Source: Ruminococcus sp. (GTDB taxonomy: Bacteria > Bacillota > Clostridia > Oscillospirales > Ruminococcaceae). From it: 28,829 nt of DNA. Below the pieces are notes generated by a model. It was not told where the DNA came from. It did not search any database and saw nothing but the letters and a program-made list of their open reading frames with translations. Made by a program: the position numbers and the translations under genes. Location: positions 1 to 28,829 of the forward strand of contig JAGCWY010000090.1 in NCBI GenBank assembly GCA_017961625.1. The letters run 5' to 3'. Shown here in pieces: positions 6,301 through 12,825 of the stretch (within the stretch, counting starts at the first letter, position 1; every line of letters begins with the position of its first letter).

Positions 6301-9151
6301 TGAACATAAGGAATTCTACAGTGTTTCAGATGAAGGAAATGTAACAGACAGAGTTCATGATATGTATTTGAATTCACAAATTGATAATGAGGCCGCCACG
6401 TTCAATAATGCAGTAGGCAGATATTCCGGTGCTCATTCTGATAGTTCATATTATTCTAATGCTACAAGTGATGGATATACAGGAATAATAGGTCTTGGTG
6501 CTTCATCATCAGCAACTTCAACAAACAGCGGTTCAGGTTCTGCAAGCACTGACCAGCGTGATTCTTATGATGAAGCTTCTCATGCTGCTCAGGATTTTCA
6601 AACAGATATAAAAACCGAATCTGAACGTCTGTCAAGTGAGAATCGTACTATTATTCGTACTGCGACAAGCGAAGAATCAGAAGCAGTTTCTTCAAGAATT
6701 ATTGCGAATCATAACCATTCTCATGTAATGACAGTACAATATTGGGAAGTTGCAAGAAGATATCGTCTTGAAAGCTGTATTGACGGAGTTGAACTATTAC
6801 TATTTGTTCCGCTTGAGCTTATACGTTTCATGCCTCAGAAACCAAGTATAGGGGTATTATGTGATTTCTTTGAATATAATCTAAAACTTGATAAAGAATC
6901 ATTGCAGCGATATGACAAGTCGAATTTTGAGTTAAGGTATGGAAGTATACTTGAGTATTATGATATACTTGAGAAGTTTGTTCCTTATAAATACAAAAGT
7001 GGTTTAAACCTTATAAAAAAATTCTCGGCTATACCGTATTGGAATGTTGAGCAAATATCTCAGGAAAATTTAAAATATACGATAACTCTTATTGGTGGAA
7101 TCTGTGAATTTGATAATATCTCAGCAACTGTATACTTCAATAATGGGGCGCGTTCAGTTAAGGGTATTATAACAAAATTCAATCCTAATAAACTTTTACG
7201 TGATGATGGAAAGTTGCCTCATACATATGATGAAGTTGTTGACGCTATTATAATGGCAAGAAGCAGAAAAGAAGGAAGTATAGAATTTACTTTTACCCTT
7301 CCGTATGGTTGCGTTGAAGAGGATATTTCATGTATCAGTTTAAAGAATGATATTAAGACATGGAATTATAAGCTTTCTCAATCAGAGGACGATATGAGTA
7401 AATCAGAAATAGAAAGCGTGAAAATGTATAGAATTATAAGTCGTACTAAAGGTGTATTAAGTGGATTTAATATAAAACTTCCAGAATGTTATGAGTCTCC
7501 TATAAAAAGTTTTTCTTCAAATAAGCTATATTCCCTTGGTGAGCTTGAAGTTGAACTTCATGTTGGTTCAGTAAAAATAAAAACTGTTAATTCATTTATG
7601 GGAACAGTTAAAGATTGGAGTAAGATTGGTGAGACAGGCGGCTTATTATTATCCATTACAAATGCTTATAATTCAATGAAGAAACTTGAGAATTCAGATG
7701 AAACAATAAATTCTATCATTGCATCCGGAACACTTGGCAGGGACAAACTTGATATTTATGTCGATAATACATATCCCAAACTGCGACTCAATGATATACA
7801 GAAAATTGAGGAAACCTTTCATCATATCGTATCGAATACAATGTTTTATTCTCAAAAAATATGGGCATCTCTTACAGATGACGAGAGAATACTTCTTCTT
7901 GAACCATATACTATTGAATTCGATGATCTTGATAAGATAGCTTCTCCTGAAAACAGTGCTCTTAATCTTGGCAAGAGCAAAAATATATCATTGCTTAACT
8001 GTGTAAATGCAAAAAAAGTCATTGGCTTTTACGGAAACTGCATGATGCTTCCGTTTACATTCCCACAAGAACTTGCTGAACTTCTTGGAAAAACTGCCGG
8101 TGATATTCAGAATGAACTTTACCGTTATCATTCCTGTAACTTCCGTGTTCCGTCAACTGTTATTTCTGTTCCTACAGATGGTATGGTTGGTGAAGCTGTT
8201 CTTGGTTCAACAAATGTTAGCGAAAAAATTGATATAACAAGGTTCTGGAACTGGAAGGATTCGGATATTGATCATATTGATCTCAATCAGAGTTCGCTCA
8301 ATGGAAGAAGTCTGCTTGAAAATGCAAATACAAAGGATATCATCGCACCAACAGTCGGGGTTACAGCAACAGAGCATATCAGTGGAAATAATCTTGCCTC
8401 TGATCTTGTAGCACGCCAGCAGCCTACATTTGCAGATGTATATACAAATACAGATATGCGTGAAGTTATGAAGAATGCGGACAATAACGCTTCAGCAGGA
8501 AGAGAACAGGTAGTACAGTCTACATCTGATCTTGCTAAATCTGCTCTTGATACAGTTGGCAAACTTGGTTCAGCAGCTGCAACTGGAGGAATATCAGAAC
8601 TTCTTGGAGGAGCTGCATCAGGTACTCTTGGAAATCTCGCGTCAGGAGCTCTCAGTGGTGGTGCATCAGGTGCTCTTGGCGGACTCGCTTCCGGAGCGCT
8701 GGGCGACGTTGCATCGGCTGCTCTCGGTGGAGGTGCATCAGGTGGCATAACAAATCTTCTTGGTGCTCTCGGCGATGCTGGATTAGGAGATTCTGAGCTT
8801 GGTAAGCTATTCAAGGATGGTCTTGGTGCAAACGGAAGTCTCGGTGAAGTTGCAAAGAGCTTGGTAGGCATGGTTGGAGGTGGTGAATCAGACGCTCTGA
8901 AGAAAGCGCTGGATTCAATCGGCGGCGATAATCTTAAGTCATTCCTTTCCAATTTTGTTGAAGGTGCATCTGCTGATGAAGTTAAATCACTTGAAGAAAA
9001 CTTTAGAAATAGTTTAACACCTCTTATAGGCGATCCCGGAAAAATAGATAATAAAGACATTATGAATATGGCAGAGAAATTCTGTAATGAAAATGGAATA
9101 AAACTGAGTGAGTTTTCAAACTTCCTAGGAAAGCAATTAGGTTTATACTGA
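3317..9151 (+). CDS. 1944-residue multidomain protein of unknown function (Big_2-like and carboxypeptidase-regulatory-like domains, conserved core, Gly/Ala-rich tail)
   Basis: I do not recognise a named protein. Visible order: residues about 11-90 resemble a Big_2 immunoglobulin-like domain ('SDIESVSVDSNGIITANTIG'). About 95-275 is helical. About 278-365 resembles a carboxypeptidase regulatory-like beta domain ('TISGTIQI', 'CYTGPDGTFIIALPDKY'). About 420-500 is Lys/Glu-rich coiled coil, then a hydrophobic segment ('ITFINLIFIATGIKLITDF') near 505-523, then more coiled coil to about 830. About 950-1180 is the best-defined core: 'GYSLNMHQAWVPDGFALGNL', 'YSLILAPGEEQRIIVREHKE', a Ser/Gly-rich insert, and 'ANHNHSHVMTVQYWEVARRY'. 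This combination reminds me of large uncharacterised proteins in other bacteria, recalled rather than searched. About 1750-1855 is a Gly/Ala/Leu/Ser repeat tail. No signal peptide. The SD is AAAGGTGTG before 3317. It heads a four-gene AT-rich operon. Confidence 0.85.
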   Translation: MSDSTSNTEIRTYSLRIGKGEKISLNVIGLSDEDLKQYEFSSSDIESVSVDSNGIITANTIGESTITLYQTSQDTSEKQPYASIKIYVYDTDEYISSCIDLSKKLTISEDLRNKLINDSICSLDDIIRIFGTNGTREINSRKYGIGQYEAGLYFCQAVLAQIPAMTKDFSYLAALAGVRNPFDLSRVNAQKLNEVIGLLKNSVMAAHPEITFPDYSSILDMIASAKDMNSKYYSYYYEEGGLPSIPDILISNNEMLRTDSQIINEGLKFLENIKPALPLPRTISGTIQIKKGEGKNAKYETKAGLLVSISGISNPAQDKTEDEKEYSCYTGPDGTFIIALPDKYNMQDTITISVSVKNNMTYAVAGKQAISKAEFVKRASEILKNEYITVYETPKISEDEPIKVEKKASDILRIINEVRGKNTKAMEAEKILRQRAYYEYALEDKQAKQSKINGKIAKCKKEIENEVAFHIGNYKKDIDKLIVEKDQELSLIVDTIYNTYSKLGITFINLIFIATGIKLITDFIIKKGEENKASINLNELQIREEVFNSSAQISDELKNELVQALETFKTQFAEYQEKLKKEEDNSSDKYAFLYYFENTYVPDFSSFFQSLIKTIYEVTAKINKDIDINEFDKSYYSIEPFLNPIGSLAELCDCNPYFEIKERYKAYEQIKIDWQFILLADRDNNAEQDEMSRLEMNHFSDSTDIDPYESIINKLPAGCYLLEGKIKEYKNTKKELSDINEEISFIKTKTEAYEEANEEEDYFTRYLDKLGGKEKETTTSTNSSIETIYKNYIDDIQQCNDLMDQLGCIDTIITYNKADYEETNTDEANESKTDNVCTTSKQIEQRILNFLSAPMDSRFPDIFIIDQDDFEDDSLHPRALPSVKLMGDGSNEIYLPTDTAPSRVFNYTMVHRLVEPKIKKNGIIIERSKFKGALNVQQFKNDLIDNHNNIALADTLGIGYSLNMHQAWVPDGFALGNLLYSLILAPGEEQRIIVREHKEFYSVSDEGNVTDRVHDMYLNSQIDNEAATFNNAVGRYSGAHSDSSYYSNATSDGYTGIIGLGASSSATSTNSGSGSASTDQRDSYDEASHAAQDFQTDIKTESERLSSENRTIIRTATSEESEAVSSRIIANHNHSHVMTVQYWEVARRYRLESCIDGVELLLFVPLELIRFMPQKPSIGVLCDFFEYNLKLDKESLQRYDKSNFELRYGSILEYYDILEKFVPYKYKSGLNLIKKFSAIPYWNVEQISQENLKYTITLIGGICEFDNISATVYFNNGARSVKGIITKFNPNKLLRDDGKLPHTYDEVVDAIIMARSRKEGSIEFTFTLPYGCVEEDISCISLKNDIKTWNYKLSQSEDDMSKSEIESVKMYRIISRTKGVLSGFNIKLPECYESPIKSFSSNKLYSLGELEVELHVGSVKIKTVNSFMGTVKDWSKIGETGGLLLSITNAYNSMKKLENSDETINSIIASGTLGRDKLDIYVDNTYPKLRLNDIQKIEETFHHIVSNTMFYSQKIWASLTDDERILLLEPYTIEFDDLDKIASPENSALNLGKSKNISLLNCVNAKKVIGFYGNCMMLPFTFPQELAELLGKTAGDIQNELYRYHSCNFRVPSTVISVPTDGMVGEAVLGSTNVSEKIDITRFWNWKDSDIDHIDLNQSSLNGRSLLENANTKDIIAPTVGVTATEHISGNNLASDLVARQQPTFADVYTNTDMREVMKNADNNASAGREQVVQSTSDLAKSALDTVGKLGSAAATGGISELLGGAASGTLGNLASGALSGGASGALGGLASGALGDVASAALGGGASGGITNLLGALGDAGLGDSELGKLFKDGLGANGSLGEVAKSLVGMVGGGESDALKKALDSIGGDNLKSFLSNFVEGASADEVKSLEENFRNSLTPLIGDPGKIDNKDIMNMAEKFCNENGIKLSEFSNFLGKQLGLY

Positions 9152-9163
9152 TATTTTAAATTT

Positions 9164-9210
9164 CATTATTCATACTTTGCTCTGATTATGACGGCAGAGT
9201 ATGAATAATG
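9164..9210 (+). repeat. 17-bp hairpin between the giant gene and the next gene
   Basis: Bases 9164-9180 pair with 9194-9210 over 17 positions (one G-U) around a 13-base loop. No T-run follows; instead an SD and the next gene begin about 10 bases later. This suggests an mRNA processing or stability element that sets different levels for the upstream and downstream proteins, not a terminator. Confidence 0.7.
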
Positions 9211-9235
9211 GTAAGAATAAAAAGGAGAGATGATT

Positions 9236-9577
9236 ATGTTTAATGATGAAATAATGAATGCTCTTGCTGAATTGATAAAAAATGAGACTACAGAAGAAGC
9301 AAGAATGTATAAAAACCTTATACTTAAGCGTATTGCTGAAGAAACGGAAGTTAAGCCCTCTCGCATTCCTGCACCACTCAATATAACAGAACTGGGAGGA
9401 TATTTCAATCTAATAGAGCAAATCGACTTGAAGATTCCTGATCCAACTGAATTCAGCGATCAGGAAGAATACCAAAGATGTAAAGACTACATAAGAACTC
9501 AGAGGATGTTACTGGAGGAACAGAAATATCAACTAAAACTCAGTCTTATTCAGTCCGCTCTTGGTTTACCAAGATAA
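9236..9577 (+). CDS. 113-residue helical protein of unknown function
   Basis: A small, mainly helical protein with no signal peptide or membrane segment. Residues 1-40 are amphipathic ('NALAELIKNETTEEARMYKN'), followed by the distinctive 'VKPSRIPAPLNITELGGYFN', an acidic loop, and a C-terminal helix ('QRMLLEEQKYQLKLSLIQSA'). The start at 9236 is preferred over an ATG six bases earlier because GGAG is then 8 bases from the start instead of 2. It lies 84 bases after the giant gene and 18 before the amidase-like gene, so co-expression is likely. By size and position it may be a chaperone, adaptor or structural partner of the giant protein; that is inference from layout. Confidence 0.8.
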   Translation: MFNDEIMNALAELIKNETTEEARMYKNLILKRIAEETEVKPSRIPAPLNITELGGYFNLIEQIDLKIPDPTEFSDQEEYQRCKDYIRTQRMLLEEQKYQLKLSLIQSALGLPR

Positions 9578-9595
9578 CAAAAGGGAGGAGAAAAT

Positions 9596-10597
9596 ATGCA
9601 AAAAAGTAGCAGTGTAGGCGGAGCAAAAAAAACATCGCTTAACGATGATGCAGATCAGCATACCACATCAAGCAACATTACTACTGCCAATGAAATTGAA
9701 ACCGCAGAATCTTCTCAAATAAATAAAACGTCACAAACTCACATAAATGAAACGTCATCAACAGAAGATGGCAATTATAGCTCCCTATCTCAAGAACAAC
9801 AAATGCCAGATGTCTCGGAAGATAGAGACAGTGGAAATGGCGAAAGTACTTGGAAAGGGGATAATGAAACAAATATAAACAGCGGTTCTGGTAATTTCAT
9901 AGAAGAAAACATAGAATTAATAAAAAAAATAAAAAATATCCTTGATTTCGTATATCACGAAAGTAATATTAGTATTTCTGAACTAATAATTGCGGCAAAA
10001 GAGATTATAAAAAATGGTAACTCTGAAAATACTAATGCTGAAACAGTTATTTCCGACACATACTTAATTAAAAATAATAAATCATATTTTAATCCGGAGA
10101 AAATAAGTCCAAAAGGAATTTGTATTTATGCAAGCGGAGCAGTGATGACTGCTATTGATATGATTAATAAAATATTCAACATTATGTACATTGATGCATA
10201 TGAAAATATTGCTGTTCATGCAATTATAAATTACGAAGATGGAAAGATTTATCAGACGTTGCCATGGAATTTCAAAGGGAATCATAATTTTTCAGAAATG
10301 GATAATTCGTACATAGGAATTGTCATTTGCGAAGCCGATCATTGTACTCTAGAAAATGATCCGATGGCAGATACTTTTAATACTCTTGCAGCGCTTGTCG
10401 CATGGATTTGTAATGCATACAGTATTAATCCAAATGAAGATAAATTGATAGTTCAAACTGAAACTGGCTTAATAAACGATATTTCCAGTTATTGGCAAGG
10501 AGTATATACCAAAGAAGATTTTTTGACTAAAGTTCAAGAGATAATGAATAATGGAATATCAACAGAAAAACTTAAGGAAAACTATTATGCCACGTAA
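9596..10597 (+). CDS. Amidase_2/PGRP-fold protein lacking the zinc ligands (probable pseudo-amidase)
   Basis: Residues 1 to about 105 are Ser/Thr/Asn-rich and look disordered. A helical stretch follows (about 105-150). From about residue 165 the sequence follows the N-acetylmuramoyl-L-alanine amidase (T7 lysozyme/PGRP) fold: 'KGICIYASGA' where the first strand should be, 'AVHAIINYEDGKIYQTLPWN', 'GNHNFSEMDNSYIGIVICEA' and 'LAALVAWICNAYSINPNEDK'. Active enzymes bind zinc with a His in the first strand motif ('vHhTa'), a His in 'H.D' and a Cys or Asp in 'K.CPG'. Here the first is Tyr ('IYASG') and the last two positions read 'IVQTETG' and 'SYWQG', so all three ligands look replaced. I infer peptidoglycan binding or a structural role without hydrolysis. 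The SD is GGGAGGAG 6 bases before the start. No signal peptide is present. Confidence 0.75.
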   Translation: MQKSSSVGGAKKTSLNDDADQHTTSSNITTANEIETAESSQINKTSQTHINETSSTEDGNYSSLSQEQQMPDVSEDRDSGNGESTWKGDNETNINSGSGNFIEENIELIKKIKNILDFVYHESNISISELIIAAKEIIKNGNSENTNAETVISDTYLIKNNKSYFNPEKISPKGICIYASGAVMTAIDMINKIFNIMYIDAYENIAVHAIINYEDGKIYQTLPWNFKGNHNFSEMDNSYIGIVICEADHCTLENDPMADTFNTLAALVAWICNAYSINPNEDKLIVQTETGLINDISSYWQGVYTKEDFLTKVQEIMNNGISTEKLKENYYAT

Positions 10598-10631
10598 AGC
10601 ATATAAAATGTGTTTTATAATATTCAAAGAA

Positions 10632-10664
10632 AGGAGTATAAATCATTTTTGGTAAAAATGATTT
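10632..10664 (+). promoter_or_regulatory. SD followed by an 11-bp hairpin before the DUF6765 start
   Basis: AGGAG (10632-10636) is followed by a stem of AATCATTTTT and AAAAATGATT with loop GGT (10641-10663, extendable to 10640/10664). The start codon is at 10677. Linear spacing is 40 bases, far too long. Folding the hairpin shortens it to about 15 to 17. It may tune translation, but it is a weaker case than the similar arrangement at 20144-20177. Confidence 0.45.
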
Positions 10665-10676
10665 TATTAGTCTGTT

Positions 10677-12068
10677 ATGAATATAGATTTTCATTATTTT
10701 GCCACTTTTTTTGCGGCATATTGTTCTGGATTCAAGGATGAAAAAAAGGCGAAGCAAATTGCATGGGCCGCTCAAATGGTAGATGAATTAACTATGGAGG
10801 TTGCAAAGAAATATAAAGATAAACTAGGTGATAATCTCGTTGCTACGGTGCAATCAACAGATGAGATGATTTCCGAATATACTAGTTATGAAGTTTATTG
10901 TCCAAACGTCCACTTTTTATATGATCCTAATAGACCATTACAGCAAACAGTAAGAGGAATATGGGTGCCTTTTCATTTTTTTCCAGGACATTTATCTGAT
11001 GAAAAATTCAGTGCAGAAAATATCGTCCCCATAACCTCTTGGGAAAAAAACTTTTTTAAACAATTGGATACTCTAGATAAAAAATACATAAATGCCTGTT
11101 TAAGATTACGGTGTGCTCCAAATTCTACAGGAATCAAAGAAATGTTGAATTATATAAAGAAGCAGTATCATAAATATAAAGATAAAAATGAAGAAGAAGC
11201 ATTATATGCGATAGGAATCGGTATGCATGTACTTGCTGATACATGGTCGCATGACGATTTTTGTGGAGTACCTTTATATTATACCAGCAAAATATGCTAT
11301 TGTCATCATGAAAATTTTAAGTATAAATCCACATTTGGTGAAGGCATTTATCATATTGCGGCAGATAGAGAATATTATAAAAACATAATGGACGAAGTTA
11401 AATATCAAATTGACAGAGAAAAAGTATATTATCATAAAGAATTAAGGTTAAATTCGATAATATTTGCAGGTCACGGTTTAGCAGGATATTATCCTGATTA
11501 CGATTTTATTAAATACTATTACTATCCGAGATATTCATGTCCTCCAAACTTATCAGAAATAATTAAAATGAATGTAGATGTAGAAGGTATACAAATACCG
11601 GATAATCCAAGTAAATATAAGGATGCATTTCTTGCCATGTGTAATGCAATATCTTATATTCTGGATAAAGAAAAAACTGATTTTAATCTATTGGATACAA
11701 CGAATTTTGGAAGTAAAGCAGATTACATAAAAGGGAAAATATTCGATATAATTCCGAAGAAAATACCGTATATCCAAGAAACTCCTGAATACTATGAAGG
11801 AATTGTAAAAGATAGGTGTAACCAGTGGAAATCATATCTAGAACGCATAGAACATCTTCATCCATATGAGTTTAAGCTTTTATCTGGTGAAATCAAACAA
11901 TTTGCTATACAAGCAAAGTCATATCGAGATTATGCTTTGAATTGGCTGGAAAGAAAAATGAAGGAAATTTTTCAGGATGGACCTCCTTTTTCTTTTGATA
12001 TATCAACAATAGATCAGTATTTGTATCATTACTGTATTAATGATCCTATCTTTTACAGTCTTCAATAG
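10677..12068 (+). CDS. DUF6765 family protein, probable metal-dependent alpha-helical enzyme
   Basis: The 463-residue protein matches what I know of the DUF6765 family: the N-terminal 'MNIDFHYFATFFAAYCSGF', 'HVLADTWSHDDF' (His184, Asp188, His192) and 'GHGLAGYYPDYD' (265-276). The HxxxDxxxH arrangement on one helix, with an N-terminal His and a later Gly-His-Gly, recalls zinc-dependent phospholipase C and S1/P1 nuclease-type helical folds. A metal-dependent hydrolase is therefore a reasonable guess, but no substrate is known to me. No signal peptide is visible. The start follows the family N terminus; an in-frame TAG lies two codons upstream, so no longer start is possible. It is the last gene of the AT-rich operon, 79 bases after the amidase-like gene, and it keeps its putative catalytic residues where its neighbour has lost them. 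Confidence 0.8.
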   Translation: MNIDFHYFATFFAAYCSGFKDEKKAKQIAWAAQMVDELTMEVAKKYKDKLGDNLVATVQSTDEMISEYTSYEVYCPNVHFLYDPNRPLQQTVRGIWVPFHFFPGHLSDEKFSAENIVPITSWEKNFFKQLDTLDKKYINACLRLRCAPNSTGIKEMLNYIKKQYHKYKDKNEEEALYAIGIGMHVLADTWSHDDFCGVPLYYTSKICYCHHENFKYKSTFGEGIYHIAADREYYKNIMDEVKYQIDREKVYYHKELRLNSIIFAGHGLAGYYPDYDFIKYYYYPRYSCPPNLSEIIKMNVDVEGIQIPDNPSKYKDAFLAMCNAISYILDKEKTDFNLLDTTNFGSKADYIKGKIFDIIPKKIPYIQETPEYYEGIVKDRCNQWKSYLERIEHLHPYEFKLLSGEIKQFAIQAKSYRDYALNWLERKMKEIFQDGPPFSFDISTIDQYLYHYCINDPIFYSLQ

Positions 12069-12296
12069 CAGGTATCATGCCCTACCCAAAGCCTATTTTC
12101 ATAGCATTGTTAAGAGTGTGCCTGAATAATATACGACTATAGATACCGTTGTAATGACTGGACTTGTAACATTATACTATTAGCTTATTGTTTCGTATCA
12201 AGAAGATATTAAAAAAATTAAGCTTATGTATTTTATCGTTATTTCTCATGCTTTTCAATGCAATAATGACAAAACAATGACACTTTTCTTTATAGT

Positions 12297-12338
12297 AAAA
12301 AAATAGACATTTCCTCATACATTGGAAATGTCTATTTT
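12297..12338. terminator. Bidirectional terminator between the island operon and tRNA-Thr
   Basis: AAATAGACATTTCC (12301-12314) and GGAAATGTCTATTT (12324-12337) form a perfect 14-bp stem with a 9-base loop. It is flanked by A-rich sequence on the left and T-rich on the right, so it can stop transcripts from both sides. The preceding stretch 12069-12296 holds nothing I can identify. Confidence 0.85.
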
Positions 12339-12351
12339 ACGATATTTATCT

Positions 12352-12427
12352 TGGAGCTGATGATCGGACTTGAACCGACGACCTACGCCTTACCAAGGCG
12401 TTGCGCTACCGACTGTGCCACATCAGC
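12352..12427 (-). tRNA. tRNA-Thr (anticodon GGT)
   Basis: The minus strand folds as a 76-base tRNA. The acceptor stem GCTGATG pairs with CATCAGC, the anticodon stem-loop is ACGCC-TTGGTAA-GGCGT with GGT at positions 34-36, and the T arm contains GGTTCAAGTCC. The 3' CCA is encoded. It reads ACC and ACT threonine codons. Its 3' end faces the AT-rich island, which is the usual geometry for elements integrated at a tRNA gene. Confidence 0.96.
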
Positions 12428-12440
12428 ATTAACATATAAT

Positions 12441-12469
12441 ATTATACATCAGCGGCATACAAAAGTCAA
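12441..12469 (-). promoter_or_regulatory. Promoter of tRNA-Thr
   Basis: On the minus strand TTGACT (12464-12469) and TATAAT (12441-12446) are spaced by 17 bases, 13 bases upstream of the mature tRNA 5' end. Confidence 0.85.
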
Positions 12470-12530
12470 GAGCAAAACATATTATTTTTTATGTTAACTA
12501 AAAAAATGCGAAATTTTTTTCAAAAAAGGC

Positions 12531-12559
12531 TTGACAAGAGTTTGAAATTCTGATATAAT
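12531..12559 (+). promoter_or_regulatory. Consensus promoter of tRNA-Leu
   Basis: TTGACA (12531-12536), a 17-base spacer and TATAAT (12554-12559) match the housekeeping consensus exactly, 27 bases upstream of the tRNA. Confidence 0.9.
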
Positions 12560-12586
12560 ATTAAAGCAGTCATGAAGCACTGTAAT

Positions 12587-12671
12587 GCGAGTGTGCTGGA
12601 ATAGGCAGACAGGCACGTTTGAGGGGCGTGTGTCGAAGGACGTATGGGTTCAAGTCCCATTACTCGCACCA
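12587..12671 (+). tRNA. tRNA-Leu (anticodon GAG)
   Basis: This is an 85-base class II tRNA. The acceptor GCGAGTG pairs with TACTCGC (one G-U), the anticodon loop TTGAGGG gives GAG, and a long variable arm precedes the T arm (GGGTTCAAGTCCC). CCA is encoded. It reads CTC and CTT leucine codons. Confidence 0.95.
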
Positions 12672-12703
12672 GCGCGGTTTAGTAAGCTAAACCGCGCTTT
12701 TTT
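12672..12703 (+). terminator. First terminator after tRNA-Leu
   Basis: GCGCGGTTTA (12672-12681) pairs with TAAACCGCGC (12688-12697) over a 6-base loop, followed by six T. Confidence 0.93.
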
Positions 12704-12713
12704 GTATTCTCAG

Positions 12714-12740
12714 GCGTTTTCCTTGCGGAAAACGCTTTTT
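12714..12740 (+). terminator. Second, tandem terminator after tRNA-Leu
   Basis: GCGTTTTCC (12714-12722) pairs with GGAAAACGC (12727-12735) over a TTGC loop, followed by five T. Together with the preceding hairpin it isolates fruK from the tRNA promoter. Confidence 0.88.
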
Positions 12741-12751
12741 CTTTACATGAA

Positions 12752-12780
12752 TTGATTTTCGAAGTGGAACATGGTATAAT
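12752..12780 (+). promoter_or_regulatory. Promoter of the fruK-fbp operon
   Basis: TTGATT (12752-12757) and TATAAT (12775-12780) are spaced by 17 bases. The leader to the fruK ATG is about 40 bases, with no obvious operator. Confidence 0.7.
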
Positions 12781-12825
12781 AATCTTATATTTTATTCGTA
12801 TTATCAGGACAGAGGAAGTTGTGCT

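Noticed and set aside
8287..9060. A 257-residue minus-strand open frame opposite the end of the giant gene
   Set aside because: It is Pro/Ser/Ala-rich, has no SD, and mirrors the Gly/Ala/Leu repeats of the sense strand; it is a shadow of that composition.
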